NCBI GenBank assembly: GCA_963728355.1 | Contig: CAVSJQ010000002.1 | Span: 310,001 to 374,000, forward strand | Source of the DNA: Sva-07 sp963728355 | GTDB taxonomy: Bacteria > Actinomycetota > Acidimicrobiia > Acidimicrobiales > Ilumatobacteraceae | DNA length: 64,000 nucleotides | Reading direction: 5' to 3' | In this document: piece after piece, positions 7,913 to 16,420 of the stretch | Layout: each line of letters starts with the position of its first letter | Numbering within the stretch: the first letter of the stretch is position 1 | Program-made: the position numbers and the translations under genes | The notes under the pieces: generated by a model | What the model saw: the letters and a program-made list of their open reading frames with translations, nothing else | What the model was told of the DNA's origin: nothing | Database searches by the model: none

Positions 7913-9124
7913 TCAGACGGCGGGCCAGATCACGGTGGCGTCGGGGCCGTAGATACGTTCGAGGACGTCACTGAGATAGTCGGTGGCGGTGGGCGTCTCG
8001 GCGTCACCGAACAATCCGACGTCGGCGTAGGTGCCGAGTTCGTTCTGGAGGGCGTCGGGGTCGGCGACGCCGAAGCCGGTGCCTTCCGGCGTGAGCTCGG
8101 AGATCAGGGCGGCGTCGGTGCTCCAGCGGAACACCTCGCCTTCCGGCGACAGGAAGTTGGGGTTGCCGCCCGAGTTGATCAGCTCGACGGCGGTGTTGGC
8201 GGCGGCGTCGGGGTCGGCGATCGCGTCGGCGAGACCGAGCATGGTGGCGCGCATGAAGTCCTCGGCCGCCGTCGGGTGCTCGTCGACGAACTGAGCGTTG
8301 GCGTAGATGACGCCGAACGAGCCGGGGATGTCGTAGTCGAGCGGGTCGAACAGGTCGAAGTCGATGCCGGCGCGCTCGAGTGCTCCGGGCTCGTTGCTCT
8401 TGTAGCCGGGGAAGCCGTCGATCGACTCGATAGCGATGTGGGCCGTCGGGTCGAACCCGTCGAGCAGTACGGTCTCGTAGTCCTCGTTCTCGACGAGCCC
8501 TGCGGTGGCGAGCATGGCCGCCACGCTGGGCGGCAGCTTGCCCTTGACCCCGATCGTCGAGCCGGCGAGATCGCTGAGTTCGGTGGCGACGCCCGGCTTC
8601 ACGATGAGCGCGTCGATGGCTGTGGGGCCCTCGACCGCCATCACGACGAAGTCGGCGTCGTTGGCGTCGGCGAAGGCGACGACCTCGCTGAACGAGCCGC
8701 CCGACGCGAATTGGGCGTCGTTCTCGGCGACGAGGGCGTAGTTGGCCGTCGAGAAGCTCGGGATGATCTCGACGTCGAGACACAGATCGTCGTAGTAGCC
8801 GTTGGCATCGGCGACGATGACGTCGACGATCGAGGCCGTGGCCGCGAAGTCGAACCCGGTGAGGTACGTGATCGTGCCCGCCGCCTCGTTGGCCGCGCAC
8901 CGCTCGGCGGGGAACGCCTCGCCAGCGACGACGTCGACGCCGCCGGCCGAGCTGTCGTCCGGCGTGGTCCCCGACGCGGCGTCGGTCGTGTCGACGGTGT
9001 CGGTCGTATCGACGGTGTCGGTCGTATCGACGACGGTGTCGCTGGTGGACGAATCGTCGCTGCCGCACGCCGCCAGCACGGTGACGGTGGCGAGCGCGAG
9101 TGCGGCGGTCGTTCGGAGACGCAT
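7913..9124 (-). CDS. NitT/TauT-type ABC transporter substrate-binding lipoprotein
   Basis: An extracytoplasmic solute receptor of the NMT1/THI5-like type. The start MRLRTTAALALATVTVLAAC carries a signal peptide and lipobox ending at the first cysteine. A low-complexity Asp/Thr/Val linker encoded by an ~18-bp repeat follows. The mature protein shows the family pattern TGFDFAATASIVDVIVADANGYYDDLCLDVEI, split here as strand, helix and G-Y-Y-D-D-L, then ASGGSFSEVVAF. At 403 aa it is slightly long because of the linker. It is the last gene of the ATPase-permease-receptor set at 7.9-10.8 kb. The ligand cannot be read from sequence; thiamine precursors, taurine-like sulfonates and nitrate are the family's usual substrates. 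Confidence 0.85.
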   Translation of the reverse strand: MRLRTTAALALATVTVLAACGSDDSSTSDTVVDTTDTVDTTDTVDTTDAASGTTPDDSSAGGVDVVAGEAFPAERCAANEAAGTITYLTGFDFAATASIVDVIVADANGYYDDLCLDVEIIPSFSTANYALVAENDAQFASGGSFSEVVAFADANDADFVVMAVEGPTAIDALIVKPGVATELSDLAGSTIGVKGKLPPSVAAMLATAGLVENEDYETVLLDGFDPTAHIAIESIDGFPGYKSNEPGALERAGIDFDLFDPLDYDIPGSFGVIYANAQFVDEHPTAAEDFMRATMLGLADAIADPDAAANTAVELINSGGNPNFLSPEGEVFRWSTDAALISELTPEGTGFGVADPDALQNELGTYADVGLFGDAETPTATDYLSDVLERIYGPDATVIWPAV

Positions 9125-9203
9125 CAAGGATCCAGTCGTGCGAGGAGTCGGGGGATCCCATGATGCCACGCACGGGGCGCGACCGGGGGTCTCGGGCACG
9201 CGC

Positions 9204-9968
9204 TCACGAACGCTGCGATGCGTGCCACTTCAACAAATTGCGTTCGAGTACCGAGATGAGGAGCAGCCCGACGATGCCGAGTAGGGCGGCGGACGTGATC
9301 GTCGCCCACAGGGTCTCGGCCTGGTTGCTCGCCGCCGCGGTGCGCCCGATTGCGCCCAGACCGTCGCGGGTCAGTGCCGATCCCTCGCTGAAGTAGGCCG
9401 CAGCGAGTCCGAGACCGAGCGCGAAGCGCAAGGTGGTGAAGATCGACGGCAGCGACGCCGGCAGCCGCAGCCGCCAGAACACCTCCCACGGCCGTGCGTC
9501 GACGCTGGCGAGCAGCTCGCGGGCGGCGGGATCCGTCGACTTCATGCCCCCGACGACGCCGAACGTGAACACGGGGAACGACGTGAACGCCACCATGAAC
9601 ACGATGGTGGGAGTGCCGCCGTCCAACCACAGCACGACCGAGGTGATGTAGGCGACCCACGGCGTGACCAGGATGAGGATGAGCACCGGCTGTGTCGCCT
9701 CCTCGACGAATCGCGACGACGCCATCAGGGCGCCGACCACGATCGCGCACGCCATGGCGATCGACAGACCGATCAGCATATGTCGGCCGGTGACGACGGC
9801 ATTCGAGAAGTAGAAACCGGGGGCCTCGGACAGTTCGCGCCCGATCGTCGACGGTGGTAGCAACACGAAGCGCCGGATGTCGAACACGCGGACGGCTGCT
9901 TCCCACAGCAGCGCGAAGGTGACGATGCCGACGACCGGTGCGACGATGCGGCGCACGTTCGGGTTCAT
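9204..9968 (-). CDS. NitT/TauT-type ABC transporter permease
   Basis: A 254-aa integral membrane permease of the BPD_transp_1 family, with about six hydrophobic segments beginning with IVAPVVGIVTFALLWEAAV. The cytoplasmic EAA-type loop that contacts the ATPase is visible around AARELLASVDARPWEVFWRLRLPASLPSI. The start ATG (9966-9968) overlaps the ATPase stop as ATGA, so synthesis is coupled. It precedes the binding-protein gene on the same strand. Confidence 0.9.
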   Translation of the reverse strand: MNPNVRRIVAPVVGIVTFALLWEAAVRVFDIRRFVLLPPSTIGRELSEAPGFYFSNAVVTGRHMLIGLSIAMACAIVVGALMASSRFVEEATQPVLILILVTPWVAYITSVVLWLDGGTPTIVFMVAFTSFPVFTFGVVGGMKSTDPAARELLASVDARPWEVFWRLRLPASLPSIFTTLRFALGLGLAAAYFSEGSALTRDGLGAIGRTAAASNQAETLWATITSAALLGIVGLLLISVLERNLLKWHASQRS

Positions 9969-10753
9969 CGGCGCATTCCGCTGCTCAACGACGCTCGCAG
10001 CCGGGTGGTCGTGTGGAAGAACGCGTCGGTGTCCTCCAGCTCGGGGAGCCGTGGGTGAGCGAGATCGATCGTCGTGTCCTCGGTGATCCTCCCCGGTCGC
10101 GGCGACATCACCGCGACACGATCCGACAGGAACGTGGCCTCGGGAATGGAGTGGGTGACGAACAGCACCGTCGTGCCGAGCGGCTCGCACAGCCGGCCGA
10201 GGAGGTGACGCATGTCGGTGCGGGTCATCTCGTCGAGTGCGGCGAACGGCTCGTCCATCAACAGGATCGGCGCATCGATCGCGAAGGCCCGCACGAGCCC
10301 GACGCGCTGCTGCATGCCGCCGGAGAGTTCGTGCGGATACGCATCGCGGAAGTCGCCGAGGCCCACCTCGACGAGGAGGTCCTCGACCGATGCGCTGGGT
10401 GTGACGGGCGATCCCCGCCGGTTGATGTCGAGGAGCAGGCGGGCATTGGCTTCGACGGTCCGCCACGGCAGCAGGGCCGGTGACTGCGGGACGAAACCGA
10501 TCTGCTTGTGGCGGCGGGCTTCGGACGGCGACATGCCGTTGACCGAGATCTCCCCGGCCGATGGCCGTTCGAGACCGGCGATCAACCGCAACAGCGTCGT
10601 CTTGCCGCACCCGGAGGGCCCGAGCAACGTCACGGTCTCGCCCTCCGACACCGTGAGGTCGACCGGAGCCAGCGCATCGAGGGTCCCGAACGACTTCGCG
10701 ACGCTGCGCACTTCGATCCGGGGTGGCACGACGAGCGAGCGTACTTGTGTCAT
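9965..10753 (-). CDS. NitT/TauT-type ABC transporter ATP-binding protein
   Basis: The 262-aa nucleotide-binding subunit. Walker A is GPSGCGKTT, the Q-loop is in IGFVPQSPALLPWRT, the signature is LSGGMQQRVGLVRAF, Walker B is ILLMDEPFAAL and the switch histidine is in FVTHSIPEA. These features match SsuB/TauB/ThiZ-like proteins. It is the first gene of the reverse-strand operon and faces rpsO across a 175-bp divergent intergenic region. Confidence 0.93.
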   Translation of the reverse strand: MTQVRSLVVPPRIEVRSVAKSFGTLDALAPVDLTVSEGETVTLLGPSGCGKTTLLRLIAGLERPSAGEISVNGMSPSEARRHKQIGFVPQSPALLPWRTVEANARLLLDINRRGSPVTPSASVEDLLVEVGLGDFRDAYPHELSGGMQQRVGLVRAFAIDAPILLMDEPFAALDEMTRTDMRHLLGRLCEPLGTTVLFVTHSIPEATFLSDRVAVMSPRPGRITEDTTIDLAHPRLPELEDTDAFFHTTTRLRASLSSGMRR

Positions 10754-10928
10754 CACGATCCGCCCGTGCCGTTGTCGAGCGTTGCTCGTGCCCGTAGCAT
10801 TGTGAGGTCCGTTCGGGCTGGGATCTCCGGCGCGGGCGTGATGCACACGGGGCCGTCCGGTCCTCGATGCGACCTCAGCGCCGGCCTCCCCCGTGGGTGT
10901 CGGCATCGACGAAGAAGGCGACACACCC

Positions 10929-11207
10929 ATGGCAGACATCTCCGACACCACGCCGAACACCACGGCGACGATCGAGAAGTACCGCACCCACGAGACCGAC
11001 ACCGGCTCGCCCGAGGTGCAGATCGCACTGCTCACCGAGCGCATCGCACACCTCACCGAGCACCTCAAGGTCCACAAGAAGGACCACCACAGCCGCCGTG
11101 GCCTGCTGATGCTGGTCGGCCGTCGCCGCCGCATGCTCGACTATGTCAAGAAGATCGACGTCGAGCGTTACCGCAAGATCATCGCCGACCAAGGCCTCAG
11201 GAGGTAG
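10929..11207 (+). CDS. rpsO: 30S ribosomal protein S15
   Basis: S15 binds the central domain of 16S rRNA early in 30S assembly. The 92-aa product has the conserved blocks HETDTGSPEVQIALLTERIAHLTEHL and HHSRRGLLMLVGRRRRMLDYV. ATG 10929 follows GAAGAAGG; an in-frame ATG 36 nt upstream would add a non-homologous 12-residue tail and is less likely. It is followed by pnp after 387 bp, the common rpsO-pnp order. Confidence 0.97.
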   Translation: MADISDTTPNTTATIEKYRTHETDTGSPEVQIALLTERIAHLTEHLKVHKKDHHSRRGLLMLVGRRRRMLDYVKKIDVERYRKIIADQGLRR

Positions 11208-11226
11208 TCGGGCCGGATGGCCCGAT
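11208..11226 (+). terminator. Hairpin immediately after rpsO
   Basis: TCGGGCC and GGCCCGA pair around a GGAT loop directly after the rpsO stop codon. There is no U-tract, so it may be an attenuator or a processing site rather than a strong intrinsic terminator. Confidence 0.45.
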
Positions 11227-11556
11227 GACTGCGTTCCGCAGGCTCCTCGCTGACCTGAGTCAGCGTCGTCGCTGCGCGCCTTGTCCTCGGACCATCCGAT
11301 CCCGACTCGAGTCAAAGGTTCGGCTGCGATGCCGGACGTCGTCTCACGCGTCAGGGTCTGCTGACGGCGTGCCGCGGATCGGGGTGGGATCCGGGTAGAG
11401 TGCCGTTCGGAGTCGGAACGTCCGGCTTCGCAACGCGAGCGATCCGTGGATCGGTTGCCGGTTGCTGAATCCGAACCGCCGCCTTGCACCGTTGATGCAC
11501 GGTCGTCGCGATGTCGGGTTGACCAACTGGGAACCGGCCCGTTCGCTCCAAGAGGC
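11227..11556. other. Long rpsO-pnp intergenic region without a supported gene
   Basis: About 330 bp contain no ORF with family resemblance on either strand. Visible elements are a small hairpin (CTGCG TTC CGCAG, just after 11226) and a possible -10 TAGAGT near 11396. The region probably carries a pnp promoter and an untranslated leader. Confidence 0.5.
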
Positions 11557-11576
11557 GCACTCCCGAGGGGGAGTGC
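11557..11576 (+). promoter_or_regulatory. Stem-loop at the pnp ribosome-binding site
   Basis: GCACTCCC (11557-11564) pairs perfectly with GGGAGTGC (11569-11576) around loop GAGG. The stem ends about 6 nt before the AAAGGAG Shine-Dalgarno sequence. In enterobacteria the pnp leader folds into a hairpin processed by RNase III and then used for PNPase autoregulation. A related role here is inferred from position only. Confidence 0.5.
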
Positions 11577-11594
11577 ACACGAAAGGAGCCCTCA

Positions 11595-14051
11595 GTGGCT
11601 GACCCCATCACCGTGTCCGGACCCGTATCTGGGACCGACAAGACACTCACCTTCGAAACGGGCAAGTTCGCCCCCCAGTCGATGGGTGCCGTCGTGGCAT
11701 CGATCGAGGGAACGAAGGTCCTGACCACCGCCAACGCCGCCAAGAGCGTGCGTGAAGGCATGGACTTCTTCCCGTTGACGGTCGACGTCGAGGAGCGGGC
11801 CTACGCGGCCGGCAAGATCCCCGGCTCGTTCTTCCGTCGTGAAGGACGTCCGACCGAGGACGCGATCCTCACCTGTCGCCTGACCGACCGGCCGCTGCGC
11901 CCGTCGTTCCCCGACGGCTTCCGCAACGAGACCCAGATCGTCACGACCGTGCTCGGCGCCGACCAGGTCAACCCGCACGACGTGCTGTCGATCAACGCCG
12001 CGTCGGCGGCGCTGATGATCTCGGGCATCCCGTTCGACGGCCCGATCGGTGCGATCCGCATGGCGTACAGCCAGGACGGCTCGTGGATCCCGCACCCCAC
12101 CTACGAAGAAGCCGAGAACGGCACCTTCGAGTTGGTCGTGGCCGGCCGTGAACTCGACAACGGCGACGTCGCCGTGATGATGGTCGAGGCCGGCGGTTCC
12201 GAGAACGCGTTCTACTACTACGACGACGGTGCCAAGAAGGTCACCGAAGAGGTCCTCGCCGACGGCCTCGAGGCCTGCAAGGTGTGGATCAAGGAGTCGA
12301 TCGCACTGCAGCGTCAGCTCGTCGCCTCGGTGATCGCCACCGACGGCCCGATCGAGCAGATGAAGTGGACCCCGGTCCTCGACTACACGCCGGAGATCTT
12401 CGCCGCCGTCGAGAAGGCCGGCAGCGACAAGCTCGCACCGGTGATCACGATCGCCAACAAGTCCGAGCGCAACGAGGCGACCGACGCCGTCACGTCCGAG
12501 ATCGTCGCCGAGCTCTGCGGCACCAAGGACGCCCCCGGCGAGTTCGCCGGCAGCGAAAAGATGGTCAAGGAAGCCGTCCGTTCGCTCAACAAGAAGCTGA
12601 TGCGTGCCCGCGTGGTCAAAGACGGCGTCCGCATGGACGGCCGTGGCGTCGCCGATCTGCGTCCGATCTCCGCCGAGGTCGGCGTGCTGCCGACCGCCCA
12701 CGGCTCGGGCCTCTTCCAGCGTGGCGAGACCCAGGTCATGACCGTGCTCACGATGGCCATGCCCCGCATGAACCAGATGATCGACTCGCTGTCGCCCAAC
12801 GACACCAAGCGCTATCTGCACCACTACAACATGCCGCCGTGGGCCAACGGTGAGACCGGCCGCGTCGGTTCGCCCAAGCGCCGCGAAATCGGCCACGGCG
12901 CGCTCGCCGCCCGTGCGGTCCTGCCCGTCATCCCGAACCAGGAGGACTTCGCGTACACGCTGCGCCTCGTCTCCGAGGTGATGTCGTCGAACGGTTCGAC
13001 GTCGATGGCATCCGTGTGCGCCTCCAGCCTCGCGCTGATGGACGCCGGTGTGCCGACCAAGGGCCACGTGTCCGGCATCGCCATGGGTCTGATCTACGAA
13101 GACGGTGAGTACATCACGCTGACCGACATCCTCGGCTCCGAGGACGCATTCGGCGACATGGACTTCAAGGTCGCCGGCACCGAGGACGCCATCACGGCGC
13201 TGCAGCTCGACACGAAGATCGACGGCATCCCCGCCGACGTGTTGACCGCTGCGCTCGCACAGGCCCGCACCGCTCGCCTCGAGATCCTCGAGGTGATGGC
13301 GAGCTGCATCGCCCAGTCGCGTGACGAGGTGGCCGAGACGGCCCCGAAGATCACGACGATCCACATCCCGCTCGACAAGGTCGGCGAAGTGATCGGCCCG
13401 AAGGGCAAGGTCATCAACACGATCCAGCAGGAGACGGGTGCCGACATCGGCGTCGACGACGACGGTGCCCGTGGCATCGTCACCATCGGTGCGGTCGAGG
13501 CATGGCGCATGGAGGAGGCGAAGGCCGCGATCCTGGCGATCGTCGATCCGCCCAAGGCCGAGCTCGGCAAGACCTACACGGGTCGAGTGGTGAACATCAC
13601 CAAGTTCGGTGCGTTCGTCAACATCCTGCCGGGCCGCGACGGTCTCGTGCACATCTCCAAGCTCGGCGGCGGCAAGCGCATCAACGCCGTCGAAGACGTG
13701 CTCGAACTCGGTCAGGAGATCGAAGTCGTCGTCGAAGAGATCGACGACAAGGGCAAGGTCAGCCTGACCCCGGCCGGCGACACCCCCGTGAAGGAGGGTG
13801 CTGCTGAGTCGTCGTCGAACGGCGGCGGTGACCGGCCTCCGCGTCGTGAGCGTTCCGAGCGGGCGCCTCGTCAGGAGTCGCAGTCCGAGTCCGCATCGAC
13901 GGGTACGGCGACCGATGTCGTCGAGGTCAGCTTCGAGGACAGCTTCGATGCCCAGCTCGCCGACGAACTCGGCGACCTCGGCCCGAAGTCGGAGCGTCCC
14001 CAGAGCGACGACGGTGGTCGCCGCGGCGGCAGCCGTCGCCGCCACCGCTGA
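11595..14051 (+). CDS. pnp: Polyribonucleotide nucleotidyltransferase (PNPase)
   Basis: A phosphorolytic 3'-5' exoribonuclease and RNA polymerising enzyme acting in mRNA decay. The 818-aa protein contains two RNase PH folds (about 10-230 and 335-560) joined by an all-helical domain. A KH domain begins near residue 590 (DKVGEVIGPKGKVINTI) and an S1 domain near 658 (GKTYTGRVVNITKFGAFV). An acidic/arginine tail typical of actinobacteria follows. Conserved blocks include FFPLTVDVEERAYAAGKIPGSF, split across strand and helix, and RDEVAETAPKI. The GTG start has a strong AAAGGAG. Confidence 0.98.
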   Translation: MADPITVSGPVSGTDKTLTFETGKFAPQSMGAVVASIEGTKVLTTANAAKSVREGMDFFPLTVDVEERAYAAGKIPGSFFRREGRPTEDAILTCRLTDRPLRPSFPDGFRNETQIVTTVLGADQVNPHDVLSINAASAALMISGIPFDGPIGAIRMAYSQDGSWIPHPTYEEAENGTFELVVAGRELDNGDVAVMMVEAGGSENAFYYYDDGAKKVTEEVLADGLEACKVWIKESIALQRQLVASVIATDGPIEQMKWTPVLDYTPEIFAAVEKAGSDKLAPVITIANKSERNEATDAVTSEIVAELCGTKDAPGEFAGSEKMVKEAVRSLNKKLMRARVVKDGVRMDGRGVADLRPISAEVGVLPTAHGSGLFQRGETQVMTVLTMAMPRMNQMIDSLSPNDTKRYLHHYNMPPWANGETGRVGSPKRREIGHGALAARAVLPVIPNQEDFAYTLRLVSEVMSSNGSTSMASVCASSLALMDAGVPTKGHVSGIAMGLIYEDGEYITLTDILGSEDAFGDMDFKVAGTEDAITALQLDTKIDGIPADVLTAALAQARTARLEILEVMASCIAQSRDEVAETAPKITTIHIPLDKVGEVIGPKGKVINTIQQETGADIGVDDDGARGIVTIGAVEAWRMEEAKAAILAIVDPPKAELGKTYTGRVVNITKFGAFVNILPGRDGLVHISKLGGGKRINAVEDVLELGQEIEVVVEEIDDKGKVSLTPAGDTPVKEGAAESSSNGGGDRPPRRERSERAPRQESQSESASTGTATDVVEVSFEDSFDAQLADELGDLGPKSERPQSDDGGRRGGSRRRHR

Positions 14052-14060
14052 CCAGCACCT

Positions 14061-14091
14061 GTGACGCCAGGGGTCAGACCCCCGGCGTCAC
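14061..14091 (+). repeat. REP-like palindrome, copy 2
   Basis: Arms GTGACGCC and GGCGTCAC flank the core GGGGTCAGACCCC. It begins 9 nt after the pnp stop. Compared with copy 1 the arm bases T and A are replaced by G and C as a pair, so the stem is preserved. Confidence 0.9.
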
Positions 14092-14138
14092 AGCAATGCG
14101 ATCGCGGTCGATGCCTCGGCATCGGCCAGACTGAGTAC

Positions 14139-14906
14139 ATGAGAATCGGGGTCAGCGGCGCTGCCGGACGAATGGGTCGAACCGTTTGTTCGGCGGTCGC
14201 CGCCGACCCCGATCTCGTTCTCGTCGCTGCCGTCGACCCCAACGCTGCCGGGGAAACGATCGAGGCGCTGGAGGTGAGCGATCAGCTCGGTGCGTTCGCC
14301 GATGCAGCGTGTGACGTGGTCGTCGACTTCACGATCGCCGACGCGGCGCGTTCGACACTGCCCTGGCTCGCGGCCAACGGCATCCATGCCGTGGTGGGGA
14401 CGACCGGATTCGCCGCCTCCGACCTCGAGTTGTTCGAGTCAGCGTTCGGCAGCGCCACAGGGCCCAACTGCGTGATTGCGCCGAACTTCGCGATCTCCGC
14501 AGTGCTGATGATGCGCTTCGCCCAGATGGCCGCGCCGTTCTTCGATACGGCCGAGGTCATCGAGCTGCACCACGACCGCAAGGTCGACGCACCCTCGGGC
14601 ACGGCCGTCACGACCGCCGAGCGCATGGCCGGCGCCCGCGGGACGGCCTTCGACCCGGACCCGACGACCGACGAGGTCTATCCCGGAGCGCGCGGCGGGC
14701 AGGGCCCGGGCGGCATCAAGGTCCACTCGGTCCGCATGCGCGGCATGGTGGCCCACCAGGAGGTCATCCTCGGCGCCCAGGGCCAGACGCTGACCATCCG
14801 CCAGGACAGCTACGACCGCGACAGCTTCATGCCCGGCGTGGTCCTCGCCTGCAAGAAGATCGCAGGCGTGCCCGGCCTCTCCCGCTCCCTCGATCCCTTC
14901 CTGTGA
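14139..14906 (+). CDS. dapB: 4-hydroxy-tetrahydrodipicolinate reductase
   Basis: DapB reduces 4-hydroxy-tetrahydrodipicolinate with NAD(P)H in the lysine/diaminopimelate pathway; dapA lies 9 kb downstream. The 255-aa protein has the dinucleotide-binding motif VSGAAGRMG at residues 5-13, VVGTTGF, and the catalytic block ELHHDRKVDAPSGTA with H144, H145 and K148. The C-terminus contains GGIKVHSVRMRGMVAHQEVI. ATG 14139 is preceded by CAGACT six nt upstream, a possible -10 of a leaderless mRNA. A REP palindrome follows 2 nt after the stop. Confidence 0.96.
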   Translation: MRIGVSGAAGRMGRTVCSAVAADPDLVLVAAVDPNAAGETIEALEVSDQLGAFADAACDVVVDFTIADAARSTLPWLAANGIHAVVGTTGFAASDLELFESAFGSATGPNCVIAPNFAISAVLMMRFAQMAAPFFDTAEVIELHHDRKVDAPSGTAVTTAERMAGARGTAFDPDPTTDEVYPGARGGQGPGGIKVHSVRMRGMVAHQEVILGAQGQTLTIRQDSYDRDSFMPGVVLACKKIAGVPGLSRSLDPFL

Positions 14907-14908
14907 CC

Positions 14909-14939
14909 GTTACGCCAGGGGTCAGACCCCGGGCGTAAC
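14909..14939 (+). repeat. REP-like palindrome, copy 3 (left of the RAYT gene)
   Basis: Arms GTTACGCC and GGCGTAAC with core GGGGTCAGACCCC; the base after the core is G rather than C. It starts 2 nt after the dapB TGA and ends 22 nt before the RAYT start codon. Confidence 0.9.
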
Positions 14940-14961
14940 ACCCCTTGTTCATGATGGTCGC

Positions 14962-15861
14962 ATGGCACGACCACTGCGCATCGACAACGAGGACGGCTGG
15001 CATCACGTGATGAATCGGGGCGCGGGCCACGCTCGCATCTTTCTTGATGACACCGATCGCGTGGAGTTCGGAGCGCGCCTTGCCGACGTCCACGACCGGT
15101 TCGGCGTCCAGACGCACGCCTATTGCCTCCTCGACACGCACTACCACGCACTCGTGTACTGCCCGCAAGGCGGCCTTTCCGACGCGATGCAGCGCTTGGG
15201 CTCGATCTACACGCGTCATGTCAACGACCGCCTCGGACGCGATGGCGCGCTGTTCAGAGGGCGCTTCCACTCGAAGCCGGTCGACGACGATCGGTACCTG
15301 CTCGCCGCAGTCCGATACATCCACCGCAATGCCCTCGACGTGGCAGGCGTGGGCGAGGTCGATCGATACCGATGGTCGAGTCATCGCGCCTACCTCGGGC
15401 TCCGACGGCCGGCGCTGTGGCTGCGAACCGATGTCGTTCTTGCACACTTCGGCGGCGACCGCGACGCCTTCCACGAGTTCGTCCGGATCGACGACGCCGA
15501 CCGGAGCACCGAGCCCGGCCCGGCCGATCTCGTTGCGATGCTCGGTGCGGCCAACCTCGTCGTTCTCGAACTCGGGCTGGGAGACCAAGGGCGCGCCGCG
15601 GCCGTCGCTCGCTCGATCGCGCTCTGTTGGGCCGACCAGTGCGCGGAGTACGACGCCGCAACGTTGATGGAGGTACTCGACATCCCGAGTGCGGGGGCGC
15701 TGCGAACCGCACGATCGCGAGTGCGTCGACGCCAGCAAGCCGATGCGGCGTTCGCCTTCGCCGTCGCTCGATCGGCGGAACTCGCCGCTGTGCCTGCAGC
15801 GTTACGCCGGGGGTCTGACCCCTGGAGTAACGGTCACAGGGCGGCGAGTGCGGCGTCGTAG
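14962..15861 (+). CDS. REP-associated tyrosine transposase (RAYT, Y1_Tnp/TnpA_REP type)
   Basis: A 299-aa single-strand DNA nickase-like protein of the IS200/IS605 TnpA superfamily. The N-terminus GWHHVMNRGAGHARIFLDD is typical of RAYTs. The metal-binding HUH motif is H60-Y-H62 in LLDTHYHALVYCP. The presumed catalytic tyrosine is Y119 in AVRYIHRNALDVAG, and a YRWSSHRAYLG block follows. Residues about 195-275 form a helical C-terminal region of unknown role. RAYTs are single-copy and act on REP palindromes rather than on IS ends. Here the gene lies between inverted REP copies; its last residues (LRRGSDPWSNG) are encoded by copy 4 and its stop lies inside the 3' end of the convergent tpx gene. 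Confidence 0.9.
   Translation: MARPLRIDNEDGWHHVMNRGAGHARIFLDDTDRVEFGARLADVHDRFGVQTHAYCLLDTHYHALVYCPQGGLSDAMQRLGSIYTRHVNDRLGRDGALFRGRFHSKPVDDDRYLLAAVRYIHRNALDVAGVGEVDRYRWSSHRAYLGLRRPALWLRTDVVLAHFGGDRDAFHEFVRIDDADRSTEPGPADLVAMLGAANLVVLELGLGDQGRAAAVARSIALCWADQCAEYDAATLMEVLDIPSAGALRTARSRVRRRQQADAAFAFAVARSAELAAVPAALRRGSDPWSNGHRAASAAS
15801..15831 (-). repeat. REP-like palindrome, copy 4 (right of the RAYT gene, inverted)
   Basis: On the minus strand it reads GTTACTCC, core GGGGTCAGACCCC, then GGCGTAAC, and begins 2 nt after the tpx TGA. It is inverted relative to copy 3 and overlaps the 3' end of the RAYT coding sequence. One arm base differs (T for G). Confidence 0.9.
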
Positions 15862-16328
15862 TCCGGTTCCTGGGCGATCTCCGGGACGAGCTCGGTGTAC
15901 TTGACGGTGCCGTCGGGGCCGATCACCACGACCGCGCGGGCGAGCACCCCCTGCAACTTGCCGTCGGCGAGCGTCACGCCGTAGTCCGAGCCGAACTCGG
16001 AGCGAAAGGTCGAGCCCACCTTGACGTTCTCGATGCCCTCGGCACCGCAGAAACGACCCATGGCGAACGGCAGGTCCGCCGACACGCACAGCACGACGGT
16101 GTCGTCGATGCCGGCCGCACGCTCGTTGAACTGGCGCACACTCGTCGCACACGTCGGCGTGTCGATGCTCGGGAAGATGTTGAGGATCACGTTCTTCCCC
16201 GCGAACTCCGAGGCGTCGTACTCGCCGAGGTCGGCGCCGACCAGCGAGAAGGCGGGCGCCGACGTGCCGACGGCGGGGAGGTCTCCGGACGTGTGGACGG
16301 GGTTGCCCCCGAGGGTGATTTGAGCCAT
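15834..16328 (-). CDS. tpx: Thiol peroxidase Tpx
   Basis: An atypical 2-Cys peroxiredoxin that reduces peroxides with thioredoxin. The 164-aa protein has the family start ITLGGNPVHTSGDLPAVG, the peroxidatic motif SIDTPTCATSVRQFN with C60, and the resolving cysteine C94 in PFAMGRFCGAEG; both match the known spacing. The C-terminus (GRAVVVIGPDG-like, here ARAVVVIGPDGTVKYTELV) completes the fold. No Shine-Dalgarno is seen; TAGAAC lies 7 nt upstream of the start. It converges on and overlaps the RAYT gene by 28 bp. Confidence 0.96.
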   Translation of the reverse strand: MAQITLGGNPVHTSGDLPAVGTSAPAFSLVGADLGEYDASEFAGKNVILNIFPSIDTPTCATSVRQFNERAAGIDDTVVLCVSADLPFAMGRFCGAEGIENVKVGSTFRSEFGSDYGVTLADGKLQGVLARAVVVIGPDGTVKYTELVPEIAQEPDYDAALAAL

Positions 16329-16387
16329 GGGAGAGGTTCTAGCAACGCAGCGGCCGATCGGCCCACACGAGCGACCAGCCGACCGCC

Positions 16388-16418
16388 GTTACGACGGGGG
16401 TCTGACCCCTGGCGTCAC
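16388..16418 (-). repeat. REP-like palindrome, copy 5
   Basis: On the minus strand: GTGACGCC, core GGGGTCAGACCCC, then CGTCGTAAC. It begins 2 nt after the TGA of the membrane protein gene at 16421. The arms are less perfect than in the other copies. Confidence 0.88.
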
Positions 16419-16420
16419 GC

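Noticed and set aside
10754..10928. Riboswitch between the NitT/TauT ATPase gene and rpsO
   Set aside because: A TPP riboswitch would have fitted a thiamine-precursor importer, but I see no TPP core motif or long conserved pairing in the 175 bp.
11592..14045. 817-codon open frame antisense to pnp
   Set aside because: It mirrors the pnp coding sequence frame by frame, contains no family motif, and such frames are expected in GC-rich genes. The pnp protein is complete and conserved.
14909..15831. Classical IS200/IS605 insertion sequence
   Set aside because: The protein matches RAYTs rather than IS200 TnpA, no tnpB is present, and the flanking palindromes recur singly elsewhere without the gene.
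14061..16418. CRISPR array
   Set aside because: The repeats are palindromes spaced by whole genes, not by 30-40-nt spacers, and no cas gene is present.
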